Assembly (NCBI GenBank): GCA_023227965.1
Contig: JALOCA010000020.1
Coordinates: 1-61,322 of the forward strand
Length of the DNA stretch: 61,322 bases
Reading direction: 5' to 3'
Origin: Lentimicrobiaceae bacterium
GTDB taxonomy: Bacteria; Bacteroidota; Bacteroidia; Bacteroidales; JALOCA01
The notes below the pieces were generated by a model, which worked only from the letters and a program-made list of their open reading frames with translations, had not been told where the DNA came from and made no database searches. The translations under genes were made by a program, and so were the position numbers. Of the stretch, positions 1-9,442 are shown one piece after another. Position 1 is the first letter of the stretch. Every line of letters starts with the position of its first letter.

Positions 1-1
1 C

Positions 2-931
2 CTTCCTTCCGCTCTCGACAATCGTCCTTTAAAATTCGATGAATTCTGGAATCAAATCAATCAAACCATATTCGTAAGCGCTACACCTGCCGATTATGAG
101 CTTCAGCAAAGCGAAGGTGTTATAGTTGAACAACTAATACGTCCTACCGGGCTGCCCGATCCGCAGATTGAAGTAAAATCCAGTATAAACCAAATTGATG
201 ACCTCCTTTATGAAATAGAAAAAGTTATCAGCCGAAACGAACGCATTTTGGTAACGACCTTAACAAAACGGATGGCAGAAGAACTTACGAAATATTTATC
301 GGGGCTTAATATCCGTTGCCGGTACATACATTCCGATGTTGAAACACTCGAAAGGGTAGAAATTATCCACAACCTCCGGCTCGGTATTTTCGATGTACTT
401 GTAGGCGTTAACCTTCTCCGCGAAGGACTTGACTTGCCCGAAGTTTCGCTGGTTGCTATTTTAGATGCGGATAAAGAAGGCTTCCTCAGGTCAGAAAGGT
501 CGCTAACCCAAACTGCTGGTCGTGCAGCACGTAACATTAACAGTAAAGTAATCATGTATGCAAATACTATCACCAATTCCATGCAACGTACAATTGATGA
601 AACACGCAGAAGAAGAGAAAAACAACTACAGTTTAATGCGGAAAATAATATTACCCCTACGCAAATTGTCAAATCCACACAATCTGTGCTGGCTCAAACC
701 AACGAAATGGCAAAAACAAAAATTCCAAAAGCCTATGTGGAAAATGAAAATCTTAGTGTTGCTGCCGATCCCGTAATACACTACTTATCAACAGACCAAT
801 TAAAAAAAGCCATAATAAAATCCCGGATACAAATGGAAAAAGCAGTAAAAGATCTAGACTTTATTGAAGCCGCCCACTACAGGGATGAAATGTTCGAGTT
901 GCAAAAAATGCTGGAAAGTAAAAAATTTTGA
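2..931 (+). CDS. uvrB: UvrABC excinuclease subunit B, C-terminal part (5' end outside window)
   Basis: The frame is open from base 2, so the gene starts before the window; 309 C-terminal residues are visible. UvrB is the damage-verifying helicase-like subunit of nucleotide excision repair. The fragment carries the C-terminal helicase half: a TLTKRMAEEL motif, the segment HSDVETLERVEII, the RxGxFDVLVGVNLLREGLD block and the Q-AGRAARN arginine-finger motif. The last ~36 residues (from KAIIKSRIQMEKAVKDL) are the UVR motif that contacts UvrC. The reading frame looks intact to the TGA stop. The next gene begins 81 bp downstream behind its own promoter, so uvrB is probably not part of the polysaccharide operon. 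The identification is very secure. Confidence 0.97.
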   Translation, partial: LPSALDNRPLKFDEFWNQINQTIFVSATPADYELQQSEGVIVEQLIRPTGLPDPQIEVKSSINQIDDLLYEIEKVISRNERILVTTLTKRMAEELTKYLSGLNIRCRYIHSDVETLERVEIIHNLRLGIFDVLVGVNLLREGLDLPEVSLVAILDADKEGFLRSERSLTQTAGRAARNINSKVIMYANTITNSMQRTIDETRRRREKQLQFNAENNITPTQIVKSTQSVLAQTNEMAKTKIPKAYVENENLSVAADPVIHYLSTDQLKKAIIKSRIQMEKAVKDLDFIEAAHYRDEMFELQKMLESKKF

Positions 932-957
932 ATTAGTAATGTATTATTATACATTTG
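926..957 (+). promoter_or_regulatory. Bacteroidetes-type promoter for the polysaccharide block
   Basis: A TTTTG at 926-930 is followed after 19 nt by TACATTTG at 950-957. This matches the Bacteroidetes sigma consensus (-33 TTTG, 19-21 nt spacer, -7 TAnnTTTG). It lies just after the uvrB stop and about 55 nt upstream of the response regulator gene. It is the best candidate for the main promoter of the downstream plus-strand block. The transcription start is inferred near 962-966. Confidence 0.65.
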
Positions 958-1012
958 CAAACATTAAGACTGATATTGTGTGTCTTTATAGCTAATCATT
1001 AAGCATGGAAAA

Positions 1013-1384
1013 ATGAAAAAGAAAATTTTAGTAATTGACGACGAAAAGAGCATCCGTTTGTTGTTAGAAAATTTTTTGAATAAGGATTATGAAGTAATTA
1101 GTAAATCAGACGGTTTAGAAGCCCTAAGTTGGATGCAGGAAGGAAACCTTCCCGATTTAATTGTTGCCGATATCCAGATGCCAAACCTTGATGGATATGA
1201 ATTCATAGAAAATGTGAGATCAAGTGGATATTTTAAGAATATACCCCTCATTATGCTTTCGGGTATCGAAAGCAGTGTGGAAAAAGTAAAATGCTTGAAA
1301 TTAGGTGCTAACGATTATATGATAAAGCCTTTCAACCCGGAAGAACTTGCTATTCGCATTGAATTATTGCTATCACGCAAATAA
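1013..1384 (+). CDS. Stand-alone response regulator (receiver domain only)
   Basis: The 123-residue protein is a single CheY-like receiver. The acidic pair D9-D10, the phosphoacceptor D53 (VADIQMPN), the switch Ser S83 (IMLSG) and the conserved K105 (YMIKPF) are all present, so it should be phosphorylatable. There is no output domain, so it must act by protein contact or as a phosphorelay carrier. It is the first gene of the polysaccharide block, 21 bp ahead of a sugar transferase that carries a second, degenerate receiver. Two hybrid histidine kinases close the same block about 26 kb later. Partnership between these signalling proteins is inference from gene order. Start codon: ATG preceded by an A-rich leader. 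Confidence 0.92.
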   Translation: MKKKILVIDDEKSIRLLLENFLNKDYEVISKSDGLEALSWMQEGNLPDLIVADIQMPNLDGYEFIENVRSSGYFKNIPLIMLSGIESSVEKVKCLKLGANDYMIKPFNPEELAIRIELLLSRK

Positions 1385-1405
1385 ATTATTATTTAACCAT
1401 TCTTT

Positions 1406-2587
1406 ATGGAACAGCCACTAAAAGAAGAACTTAAAATATTATATATTGGAGGTGATGTAAGTATAATCAATCAATTTGAAAATACAACAGAGGTAAAATT
1501 GTTTAATCGTGAAAATAGTTTATCCGCTTTGCGCTGGCTCGACGAAAACAAAGTTCTGGATGCAATACTCTGCGATATGTACATCCCCGGTATGAGTGGC
1601 ATTGACATCTTTAAATTCCTTAAATCTAAAAATATTCATACTAAAACCCCTTTTATATTAATTTCTCACACATACGACCCCAAAATTCAGGATGAAGCAT
1701 ATTCGCTCCACATTGATGATTGTTATTTCACCCCACTCAACGAAAAAGATATTCTGTCCAGAATAAAATTTCTTAAAAAATACATTTCCATCCGTGCGAC
1801 CCTACAACATACACCAACTACTTCCCATGAATACAGAATTCCCTTTTTAAAAAGGAGTTTCGATATTTTTATTGCCGGCACAGCCCTTTTGATACTTTCC
1901 CCCATATTGTTAATCATAGCCCTCGCCATAAGGATAGAATCAAAAGGCAGAGTGTATTATATTTCGAAAAGAGTAGGTACCGGATATAAAGTCTTCGATT
2001 TTTATAAATTTCGTTCGATGTATGTAGGTGCCGATTCCCGTTTAAGCGAACTTAAACATTTAAACCAATACGAAGCAGAAATTGAAGAAAAAAACAATGC
2101 GATTGATGAGCTTTGTCCTGAATGTGAACGACTGGGGCATTATTGTTCCCCCACTCTTTTCATTGAAGGAAAAGAAATCTGCGAAAACTATTATTTGAAA
2201 ATTAAAAAAGAAAAATCAAAATCTGCTTTCATTAAAATAAAAGACGACCCCCGTATTACTAAAATCGGGAAATTTATCAGGAACTCCAGTATTGATGAAC
2301 TCCCTCAATTAATCAATGTGTTAAAAGGAGACATGTCAATAGTAGGGAACCGCCCTCTTCCTTTGTACGAAGCAGAATTACTTACATCCGACCAGTGGGG
2401 CGAACGTTTCCTGGGGCCTGCCGGGATTACAGGACTTTGGCAAGTGAATAAAAGAGGTAAAGGTACCATGTTAGAAGAAGAAAGAAAACAGCTTGATAAT
2501 CAATATGCAAGTAATAACTCTTTTTGGGGCGACTTGAAAATCATTTTAATGACTATACCGGCACTTTTTCAAAAAGAAAATGTGTGA
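1406..2587 (+). CDS. Receiver-like domain fused to undecaprenyl-phosphate sugar phosphotransferase
   Basis: Residues 8-125 read as a CheY-like fold and residues 148-393 as a bacterial sugar transferase of the WcaJ/PglC family, which loads the first sugar-phosphate onto undecaprenyl phosphate at the inner membrane. In the receiver the putative phosphoacceptor D57 (ILCDMYIPG) is kept. Only one acid remains of the usual pair (IGGDVS), and the conserved Lys is missing (YFTP around residue 107-110), so it is probably a pseudo-receiver. The transferase half has the membrane hairpin at ~152-175, KFRSM (201-205), DELPQ (297-301) and GNRP. An insert contains C237, C240, C247 and C259, a possible metal site. 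The preceding gene is a lone receiver. Catalytic assignment is secure; regulation by the fused domain is inferred. Confidence 0.9.
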   Translation: MEQPLKEELKILYIGGDVSIINQFENTTEVKLFNRENSLSALRWLDENKVLDAILCDMYIPGMSGIDIFKFLKSKNIHTKTPFILISHTYDPKIQDEAYSLHIDDCYFTPLNEKDILSRIKFLKKYISIRATLQHTPTTSHEYRIPFLKRSFDIFIAGTALLILSPILLIIALAIRIESKGRVYYISKRVGTGYKVFDFYKFRSMYVGADSRLSELKHLNQYEAEIEEKNNAIDELCPECERLGHYCSPTLFIEGKEICENYYLKIKKEKSKSAFIKIKDDPRITKIGKFIRNSSIDELPQLINVLKGDMSIVGNRPLPLYEAELLTSDQWGERFLGPAGITGLWQVNKRGKGTMLEEERKQLDNQYASNNSFWGDLKIILMTIPALFQKENV

Positions 2588-2792
2588 TTGTACACTTTTA
2601 AAGATATTAAATTATAAAATATTGAAATTCTGAATTTAAGATAATCTTGTTAAAAAAAAGTTAATAATTTTAGTAAAATGCTAACCCTCACAAATATAAT
2701 GCTAAGTAAATTTAGTGTTAATTTTAAAATAGTTTTGGAAACTAAAAATGCAGGAAATTTAAAATAAATAATGTATTTTCAAATCACTTTGT

Positions 2793-3557
2793 ATGGTGAA
2801 TATTAGGCTTTTATATATATATTTTCTGTTGGGTTGGTGTTGTCTTTCCGTTTCGGCACAAGAACAAAAAATTGATAGTACGCAAATTTTTAATCCCCTA
2901 ACAGACGATATTACCGAAAAGCTCCCTCCTCTGGAAGCTCTTATTGATTCTGCAATTAAACATTCTCCTAAAATTCAAAATGAAGAATTTAACATTGCTT
3001 ATCGCCAAAGTGAAGTTACTACTGCAAAACGGGATTGGACCCACTATATTAATCTAGGGTTAGATGTAAATAACGGAACATGGTGGTTCGACGACAAAGA
3101 TGAACTTACACGACTTAACAGGTATTACCTTACAACCTCCAACCGTGCGCAATACGAAGTGGCAGTGTCCATGCGCTTACCCATTTTCTATATTATCGAC
3201 CGACGCAATGAAATTAACAAACGAAAATCTCAGGTTGAACAAGCAGTTAGTTCAAGAAACGAACAGGAAAGGTCAATACGAACTATAGTAATTGAACATT
3301 ACATGAATATGGTAGGGCAACAAAACGCTCTTCGTGTAAGCAACGATTACCAACAATATACGGCGTTACAAATGAAAATGGCTGAAAATGAATTTCTTAA
3401 TGGCGAAATTGCAATTGTGGAATTATCTCGTCAAAAAGAAATTCAAACGCGAGGCGCTTTAGAATATGAACAAATTAAAGCACAATTTAAAAAATCTTAT
3501 CTTTTGCTTCAAGAAACTGTGGGTATCGAATTTAATTTAATTTTTAATTTGAAGTAA
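2793..3557 (+). CDS. Half-size TolC-like outer membrane efflux protein
   Basis: The 254-residue protein begins with a clear signal peptide (hydrophobic residues 5-20, ending VSAQ). The mature part resembles one repeat of the outer membrane efflux (TolC/OEP) family: LEALIDSAIKHSPKI near the N-terminus, aromatic-rich strands, and a long helical segment. Full TolC proteins have two such repeats and about 430 residues, so this is roughly half. Its stop codon is immediately followed by the ATG of the LysM chain-length gene (no gap), implying translational coupling. A 205-bp AT-rich gap precedes it, with a weak TAGTTTTG (2730-2737) as possible promoter. No Wza-type export porin was seen, so this protein may supply the outer membrane step; that is inference. 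Confidence 0.72.
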   Translation: MVNIRLLYIYFLLGWCCLSVSAQEQKIDSTQIFNPLTDDITEKLPPLEALIDSAIKHSPKIQNEEFNIAYRQSEVTTAKRDWTHYINLGLDVNNGTWWFDDKDELTRLNRYYLTTSNRAQYEVAVSMRLPIFYIIDRRNEINKRKSQVEQAVSSRNEQERSIRTIVIEHYMNMVGQQNALRVSNDYQQYTALQMKMAENEFLNGEIAIVELSRQKEIQTRGALEYEQIKAQFKKSYLLLQETVGIEFNLIFNLK

Positions 3558-6536
3558 ATGGACATTCTACAATTTTTACGATTGTTTAAACGACACTTGC
3601 CTTTGCTAATAATAATCCCTATCTTATTAGCTGTTGTAGTATTTTATTTTACTCGTAACCAAGCAAAAGCATATCAATCTGAAACTGTGGTTTATACAGG
3701 TATAGGATCAGGCTACTCTATTGAAACAACTGCCCGTACCAATCTTGACTATTTCGCCACCAATATGCAATTCGACAATCTTATTAATCTTATTTATTCA
3801 CGCCAAACTATAGAACAGACTTCACTCCGATTGCTTGCCCAACACCTTTTACTTGAAAAACCCGATGCCCGATATATTTCCCAAGACCATTTTAAAGAGT
3901 TACAACGTATTGTTCCCAAAAATGTAAAAAATTTAGTAGTTAAATTTGATAAAACTGGGGCAGAACGAGAAAAAATTCAACAAATTAAAGAACTTGAGAA
4001 GCAACTGAATGATCTTCAGGGGCAAATACAATCCCGGCAACAGAATTTAAACAATATGCAGGGAAATGCTACTGCTACCACTCCAACAACATCACCCTTA
4101 CAATCCCATTCTACTACTTCTCAAAATATCAATTTATCTACCCAAACTACCACCACCCCTGACCCCAATGAATACCACGTAGTGGAACCCGGCGAATCTT
4201 TGCAATCAATTGCCAGCAGATACAATATCTCCATAGGGGAACTCCGCGATATTAACAACCTTACCTCTGCTAATGTCAAAACCGGACAAACCCTTATTAT
4301 AAAGAAAAAATCACCTAACAGATTTATTTACCATGTTGTACAACCTGGTGAGAATTTACTTACCATTGCTCAAAAATACGACATTACCGTTTCGGAACTT
4401 ACAAGTTTTAACAACTTGCAAAATAGTTCAGTTGTAGTAGGGCAAACCCTTGTAATCAATAGACCTAACAATAAGGACACACAAAATAATTTAGTGTCCA
4501 ACGATACATCCAATTTTTATCAAGCGAATAATTCGCTTATGGATACAACACAACTCAATTCATGGGAATCCGCTGATTTGGCAGAAGAAACTCCTTCTTC
4601 CACCACTACTTACAAATTGTATGTTTCGGAATATTCGCCATATGTAACAGGAAAAGACCCGATTATCCCTCCAGGAATCAGTCTTTCTGACTACGAAAAA
4701 ACTGTAAACAATCTCACTGCTTATTATGCAAGCAGTGACTCCAATTTTGTTTACGAATTACTTAACTATACACATCAGCATTACAGCATAAAAGCAATAA
4801 CTTCGCGCATCCAAGTACAGCGAATTCAAAACAGTGACCTTGTAAAAGTGATTTACATTACCGATGATCCTGGAATTTGTCAGCAAACGCTACGTATTCT
4901 TTCTGAAGTATTTATGAAAAACTACCGTTTGCTGAAAGCAAAACAAACCGATGCTGTAGTTAATTACTTCGAAGAACAGGTTCGAATGGCAAATCAACGC
5001 TTAAAAAATGCTGAAGACCGCTTGCTGAAATTCAACCAAACCAACAATATCATAAACTATTACGAGCAATCAAAATACATAGCCGTTCAAAAAGAAGATC
5101 TTGATAAATATTACCAGGATGAACAAATCAGATTGTCGGGAGCTTCGGCAGCATTAAAAGAAATTGAAGCAAAACTCACCAATAAAGACAGTATTTATCT
5201 CAAAAGCAGCCAGATTTCAAAAAAACGGGATCAACTATCAGAAATAATGGAAAAAATTGCCATCAATAAAATTTCCGATGATTATGATCCGTCAGTAAAC
5301 GCCCGCCTGAAGAGCCTGAACGACCAGTCGAAAAAATTAAAAGATGACTTGAAATTTTATGTAGATCAACTGTATCTGTATAGCCGGTCCACACAGGGAA
5401 TTCCTTTGAAAGATTTGCTTACCGAGTGGCTAAAAAATGCCATTACTTTTGAAGAAGCCAAAGCAAGTTTAAAAGTACTCAATAATCGTAAAATGGATTT
5501 TATGCGTACTTATCAAATTTTTGCGCCCTTGGGAGCTATGCTTAAGCGCATTGAACGCGAGATTAGTGTTGCTGAACAATCTTATCTTGAATTGCTCCGT
5601 AGCCTTAACCTTGCAAAAATGAACCAGCAAAACCTTGAAATGTCAACCAATATCAAGGTAGTTGACCCACCCTATTTCCCCATTTCCGCAAATCCGTCAA
5701 AATCAAAATATTTAGTTTTACTTGCTGCCATAACTGGGTTCATAACAATTGCATTTATCATAATAATACTCGAATATCTCGATTCGTCAATAAAAACACC
5801 AGAAAGAGCCGAAAAGCTCACGGGGTTGAAACTTGCAGGAGTATATCCTAAAATCCTTTCCAATAAATTAGGGCAGGTTGACTACACACTATTAGCTAAC
5901 AGATTGACAGAATTTATGATTCAAAACCTCAAATTCAAACTCCATCATAATTCTGTAACAGTTCCAAGAAAGCCCTATTTAATTTTGTTTTTTAGTACCA
6001 AATCAGAGACAGGGAAAACGCTTATAGCCTCACAAATCATTGACAAACTCAGAGTAAATGGCGAAAATGTTTTATACTTAAACTATACTTTTGATAATAC
6101 CCTTAAGCCTGCAGAAGATTATAATGTGAATTATACATATTTAGTTGACAATAAATTTGCAGACATTAATAGCATTGGCGATTTGTTCGATTCCAAAATG
6201 TTGCGGGAAGAAAACTATGATTACGACTATATTTTTCTTGAAATACCGCCCATAGTATTGCATTCATTTCCCTTAGAACTCATGAATTCAGTAGATGCAT
6301 CCTTTTTATTAGTAAAGGCAATTCATCACTGGCGCAAAGCAGACATCAATGCACTACGTACATTCAGAGATGTATCAAGGGAAATCCCGATGGTAATCCT
6401 TAATTATACCGAATTGTATGCACTTGAAGATATTATTAATATTAACGCAAGCGAAGAAAAAGTAAATACAGTTAAAAAAATTCTTAAAACATTAATCCTG
6501 CCTTTCAGAATTCGCTTCAGGCTAAGAGAAGTATAA
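3558..6536 (+). CDS. Wzz/Wzc-like polysaccharide co-polymerase with two LysM domains and degenerate kinase domain
   Basis: The 992-residue protein has transmembrane segments at ~14-31 and ~718-739 with a large periplasmic region between. A proline-rich stretch (VVDPPYFPISANP, ~701-713) precedes TM2, as in chain-length determinants. The periplasmic region carries two LysM modules (about 206-250 and 258-301) flanked by Ser/Thr/Gln-rich linkers, then long coiled-coil helices (~470-690). The cytoplasmic C-terminus resembles bacterial tyrosine kinases. Walker A is STKSETGKT (813-821), but the Asp of the second Walker motif is Glu (YDYIFLEIPP), and no C-terminal tyrosine cluster exists. It therefore probably controls chain length or export without autokinase activity. 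LysM suggests anchoring to peptidoglycan. It directly abuts the half-TolC gene. Confidence 0.85.
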   Translation: MDILQFLRLFKRHLPLLIIIPILLAVVVFYFTRNQAKAYQSETVVYTGIGSGYSIETTARTNLDYFATNMQFDNLINLIYSRQTIEQTSLRLLAQHLLLEKPDARYISQDHFKELQRIVPKNVKNLVVKFDKTGAEREKIQQIKELEKQLNDLQGQIQSRQQNLNNMQGNATATTPTTSPLQSHSTTSQNINLSTQTTTTPDPNEYHVVEPGESLQSIASRYNISIGELRDINNLTSANVKTGQTLIIKKKSPNRFIYHVVQPGENLLTIAQKYDITVSELTSFNNLQNSSVVVGQTLVINRPNNKDTQNNLVSNDTSNFYQANNSLMDTTQLNSWESADLAEETPSSTTTYKLYVSEYSPYVTGKDPIIPPGISLSDYEKTVNNLTAYYASSDSNFVYELLNYTHQHYSIKAITSRIQVQRIQNSDLVKVIYITDDPGICQQTLRILSEVFMKNYRLLKAKQTDAVVNYFEEQVRMANQRLKNAEDRLLKFNQTNNIINYYEQSKYIAVQKEDLDKYYQDEQIRLSGASAALKEIEAKLTNKDSIYLKSSQISKKRDQLSEIMEKIAINKISDDYDPSVNARLKSLNDQSKKLKDDLKFYVDQLYLYSRSTQGIPLKDLLTEWLKNAITFEEAKASLKVLNNRKMDFMRTYQIFAPLGAMLKRIEREISVAEQSYLELLRSLNLAKMNQQNLEMSTNIKVVDPPYFPISANPSKSKYLVLLAAITGFITIAFIIIILEYLDSSIKTPERAEKLTGLKLAGVYPKILSNKLGQVDYTLLANRLTEFMIQNLKFKLHHNSVTVPRKPYLILFFSTKSETGKTLIASQIIDKLRVNGENVLYLNYTFDNTLKPAEDYNVNYTYLVDNKFADINSIGDLFDSKMLREENYDYDYIFLEIPPIVLHSFPLELMNSVDASFLLVKAIHHWRKADINALRTFRDVSREIPMVILNYTELYALEDIININASEEKVNTVKKILKTLILPFRIRFRLREV

Positions 6537-6548
6537 TTAATTAACACC

Positions 6549-7916
6549 GTGCTGGGTAAAATTAAGTTGCTGCTGAAAAATGACAACATTCTATCTCTTT
6601 TAGGAAATGTTGTTGTAGCAGTTTTCGGACTGCTCAGTTTCTTTGTCCTTGCAAGGATACTACCTATCAAAGATTTGGGTGAATGGGTACTATTCATCAC
6701 TGCGGGCAATTTCATTGAAATGATGCGATTTGGAATCACCCGAACTGCAATAATTCGTTTTCTTTCCGGTTCTAAAGAGGAAGAAAGGCAAAAATTTATC
6801 GGATCTAACTGGGTAATCAGCATAAAGTCCACCCTAATTATTATAGGTATTTTATGGTTAACGCTAATTTTATTGAAAAGTCGTATTGAATTCTCAGGAT
6901 ATTATCTATTTTTTATGTGGTATCCTGTACTTTCCATAATTAATCTTCCTTTTAATAATGCAATCTCAATATTAAGTGCCGACTTGAAATTCAGAGAAAT
7001 TCTCTTCCTTCGTTTATTTAATAATGCAACTTTTGTTGGTTTTTTAGCCTTCTATTATTTTTATCAGACGGCTGATATCAACATTATATTATATGCATAT
7101 CTGATAATAAATGTTGCTACGTCAGCAATTAGTATGTATTATAAATGGGATGGGTGGAATTATATTAAAAAAGCAACAAAAAACACAAATAAAATAATTC
7201 TGAATTTTGGGAAATACACTACAGGAACTTTAATTGGCAGTAACCTGTTAAAAAGTGCAGACATTTTCATCATCGGATTAAGTCCATTCCTAAAAGCCGA
7301 AGGCGTTGCCTTGTTCAGCATCCCCATTAAACTTACTGAAATTCTTGAAATCCCTGTAAGAAGTTTCCTATCCACAGTTTTTCCCCATATGTCTAAAGCC
7401 AGTATTGAAAATAACCTTGAAGAAGTTAAACGATTATTTTATTCCTATGCGGGGGCACTCAGCTTTATTTTTCTGCCTGTAATAGCATTGTGTTTTATTT
7501 TTGCAGAAGAACTATGTATTATATTGGGTGGTAGAGAATATGTCAGCGCTGCTAATATTTTCCGGGTTTTTTGTATTTATGGAATGTTAATACCTATTGA
7601 TCGGCTCACAGGTGTTGCCCTGGACAGTATCAATAAACCCCGGCAGAATTTTTTTAAAGTCATTTATATGGTAATTGCTAATGTTATAGGAGACATAATT
7701 GCCGTTTTTGTAATTACAGCAATCTTTCCTTCTGTCCCTGTAACAGAAGTACTTATGATGGTAGCAATGGCAACAATTATTATGACAATCATAGGCGTAA
7801 TTGTTGGTTTTCATTTTCTTAATAAAGAAATTAGCATACAATTTGATAAAATATTTATTATCGGTTGGAAATTTTTCAAACAGAATATTCGTAAATTTAG
7901 CTTTTTAAAAATTTGA
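6549..7916 (+). CDS. Wzx-type polysaccharide flippase
   Basis: The 455-residue integral membrane protein has about 12 hydrophobic segments and the pattern of polysaccharide biosynthesis flippases (MOP superfamily), with the N-terminal LLGNVVVAVFGLLSFFVLAR segment followed by ILPIKDLGEW. Such proteins move undecaprenyl-linked repeat units across the inner membrane. The start is GTG at 6549; the next in-frame ATG is about 59 codons in and would remove the first conserved helix, so GTG is preferred. It lies 12 bp after the co-polymerase gene and ahead of the polymerase-like gene, the standard Wzx/Wzy/Wzz set. Confidence 0.88.
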   Translation: MLGKIKLLLKNDNILSLLGNVVVAVFGLLSFFVLARILPIKDLGEWVLFITAGNFIEMMRFGITRTAIIRFLSGSKEEERQKFIGSNWVISIKSTLIIIGILWLTLILLKSRIEFSGYYLFFMWYPVLSIINLPFNNAISILSADLKFREILFLRLFNNATFVGFLAFYYFYQTADINIILYAYLIINVATSAISMYYKWDGWNYIKKATKNTNKIILNFGKYTTGTLIGSNLLKSADIFIIGLSPFLKAEGVALFSIPIKLTEILEIPVRSFLSTVFPHMSKASIENNLEEVKRLFYSYAGALSFIFLPVIALCFIFAEELCIILGGREYVSAANIFRVFCIYGMLIPIDRLTGVALDSINKPRQNFFKVIYMVIANVIGDIIAVFVITAIFPSVPVTEVLMMVAMATIIMTIIGVIVGFHFLNKEISIQFDKIFIIGWKFFKQNIRKFSFLKI

Positions 7917-7947
7917 CTATTTTTATATTAGTTTTTGAAAGAATAAA

Positions 7948-9432
7948 ATGAATAAGATTTTTGAAGAAAAAACAGGGGCAGAATGGCTTGCCAATGGAGT
8001 AGTAATCGTCTTAATATTACTATTTACTGTTGGTTTGGGCTATATTATTGCTATTGGAGGTTTAAAATCTGCTTTGGCATTACTGGTATTACCCCCAATT
8101 CTTTTTTTCTTAAACAGATTTTTCATTTTTCCACTAATAGGTTTATTTACTGCACTTTTTTTTGCATTTATTGCAATCGGCGTAACCCGATATATTCCGG
8201 GAATTCCTTTGGGTTTATCAGTAGATGGGTTTTTGGTAATGAGCTATATTGCATTATTTTTTAAAAATTTTTATACCGGGGTTGATTGGAAACCTGCAAA
8301 AAATGATTTATCACTTTTGTCGCTTATTTGGTTTTTGTACGCCGTATTTGAATTTTTTAACCCGGAAGCACTTAGCCGTACTGCATGGTTTTATGCTATG
8401 CGTGGTATGAACTTGTATATGTTGCTGACTATACCTCTCGCTTTTCTATTGCTCAACAAGATGAAATTTGTTTGGTTTTTTTTATATGTATGGGGGGTAT
8501 TTTCTATTTTAGGCACATTAAAAGGAATTCAGCAATTGTATATTGGCCCAGATTATGCCGAACAACGTTGGCTTGATACTACTGGAGGAATAACACACAT
8601 TATTTTTGGTGAGTTACGCGTTTTCTCTTTTTTTAGTGATGCAGGGCAGTTTGGTGCAGCCCAAGGTCATGCCGGTATAGTAGGAATGATTTTATTTTTC
8701 ATTGTAAAAGGTTGGAAGAAAAAGGTATTTTTCCTTATGATGGGTTTAGGTGGACTATATGGGATGATGATTTCCGGTACACGTGGTGCTATATCAGTTC
8801 CCATGGCAGGAATGCTTTTGTATCTTATTCACAGAAAAAATTTTAGAGCATTATTAGTTGGCTCGCTCATCATTATCGGGGTTTACTCCTTTTTTCGCTA
8901 TACATATATTGGACAGAGCAATGCACAAATCAGGCGTATGCGAACTGCTTTTACACCCACAGATGACGCTTCATACCTTGTGAGAATGCAAAACAGGGCG
9001 ATCCTTAAAACGTATCTGGCATCACGTCCGTTTGGTGGAGGTATAGGAAGTGCAGGTGACTGGGGAAAACGATTTTCGCCGCAGGGATTCCTTGCTAATG
9101 TGGCAACCGATAGCTGGTATGTTCAAATATGGGCAGAACAGGGTATTGTGGGTTTAATCCTGCACCTGTTAATTTTAGGATACATTATAATTAAGTCGTC
9201 CTATTATATAATGTTTACGATTAAAGACACTGAACTAAAACTCATTTTAAGTGCCCTTGCCTCGGGCATAGTAGGCATGATGGCAGCCAGTTATGGCAAT
9301 GGAGTTTTTGGTCAAATGCCATCGGGTATTATTATTTATATTTGTATGGCAATATTGTTTATGGCACCTCAGTTCGACAATAAATTAGTAAGTTCAACAC
9401 AAACAGATTTGATGAAGATGGAAAAAACATAA
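7948..9432 (+). CDS. O-antigen polymerase/ligase-like membrane protein (Wzy role)
   Basis: The 494-residue, highly hydrophobic protein has about 11 predicted membrane spans and a large loop around residues 190-260. A loop near residues 320-370 contains FRYTYIGQSNAQIRRMRTAF followed by a Gly-rich GGGIGSAGDW segment. This is the profile of the O-antigen ligase/Wzy polymerase family (Wzy_C). It sits directly between the flippase and the carbamoyltransferase. In context it most likely polymerises repeat units in the periplasm; a ligase role cannot be excluded from sequence alone. The short gap after the flippase gene (31 bp) suggests one transcript. Confidence 0.82.
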   Translation: MNKIFEEKTGAEWLANGVVIVLILLFTVGLGYIIAIGGLKSALALLVLPPILFFLNRFFIFPLIGLFTALFFAFIAIGVTRYIPGIPLGLSVDGFLVMSYIALFFKNFYTGVDWKPAKNDLSLLSLIWFLYAVFEFFNPEALSRTAWFYAMRGMNLYMLLTIPLAFLLLNKMKFVWFFLYVWGVFSILGTLKGIQQLYIGPDYAEQRWLDTTGGITHIIFGELRVFSFFSDAGQFGAAQGHAGIVGMILFFIVKGWKKKVFFLMMGLGGLYGMMISGTRGAISVPMAGMLLYLIHRKNFRALLVGSLIIIGVYSFFRYTYIGQSNAQIRRMRTAFTPTDDASYLVRMQNRAILKTYLASRPFGGGIGSAGDWGKRFSPQGFLANVATDSWYVQIWAEQGIVGLILHLLILGYIIIKSSYYIMFTIKDTELKLILSALASGIVGMMAASYGNGVFGQMPSGIIIYICMAILFMAPQFDNKLVSSTQTDLMKMEKT

Positions 9433-9442
9433 ATTGTACCCT

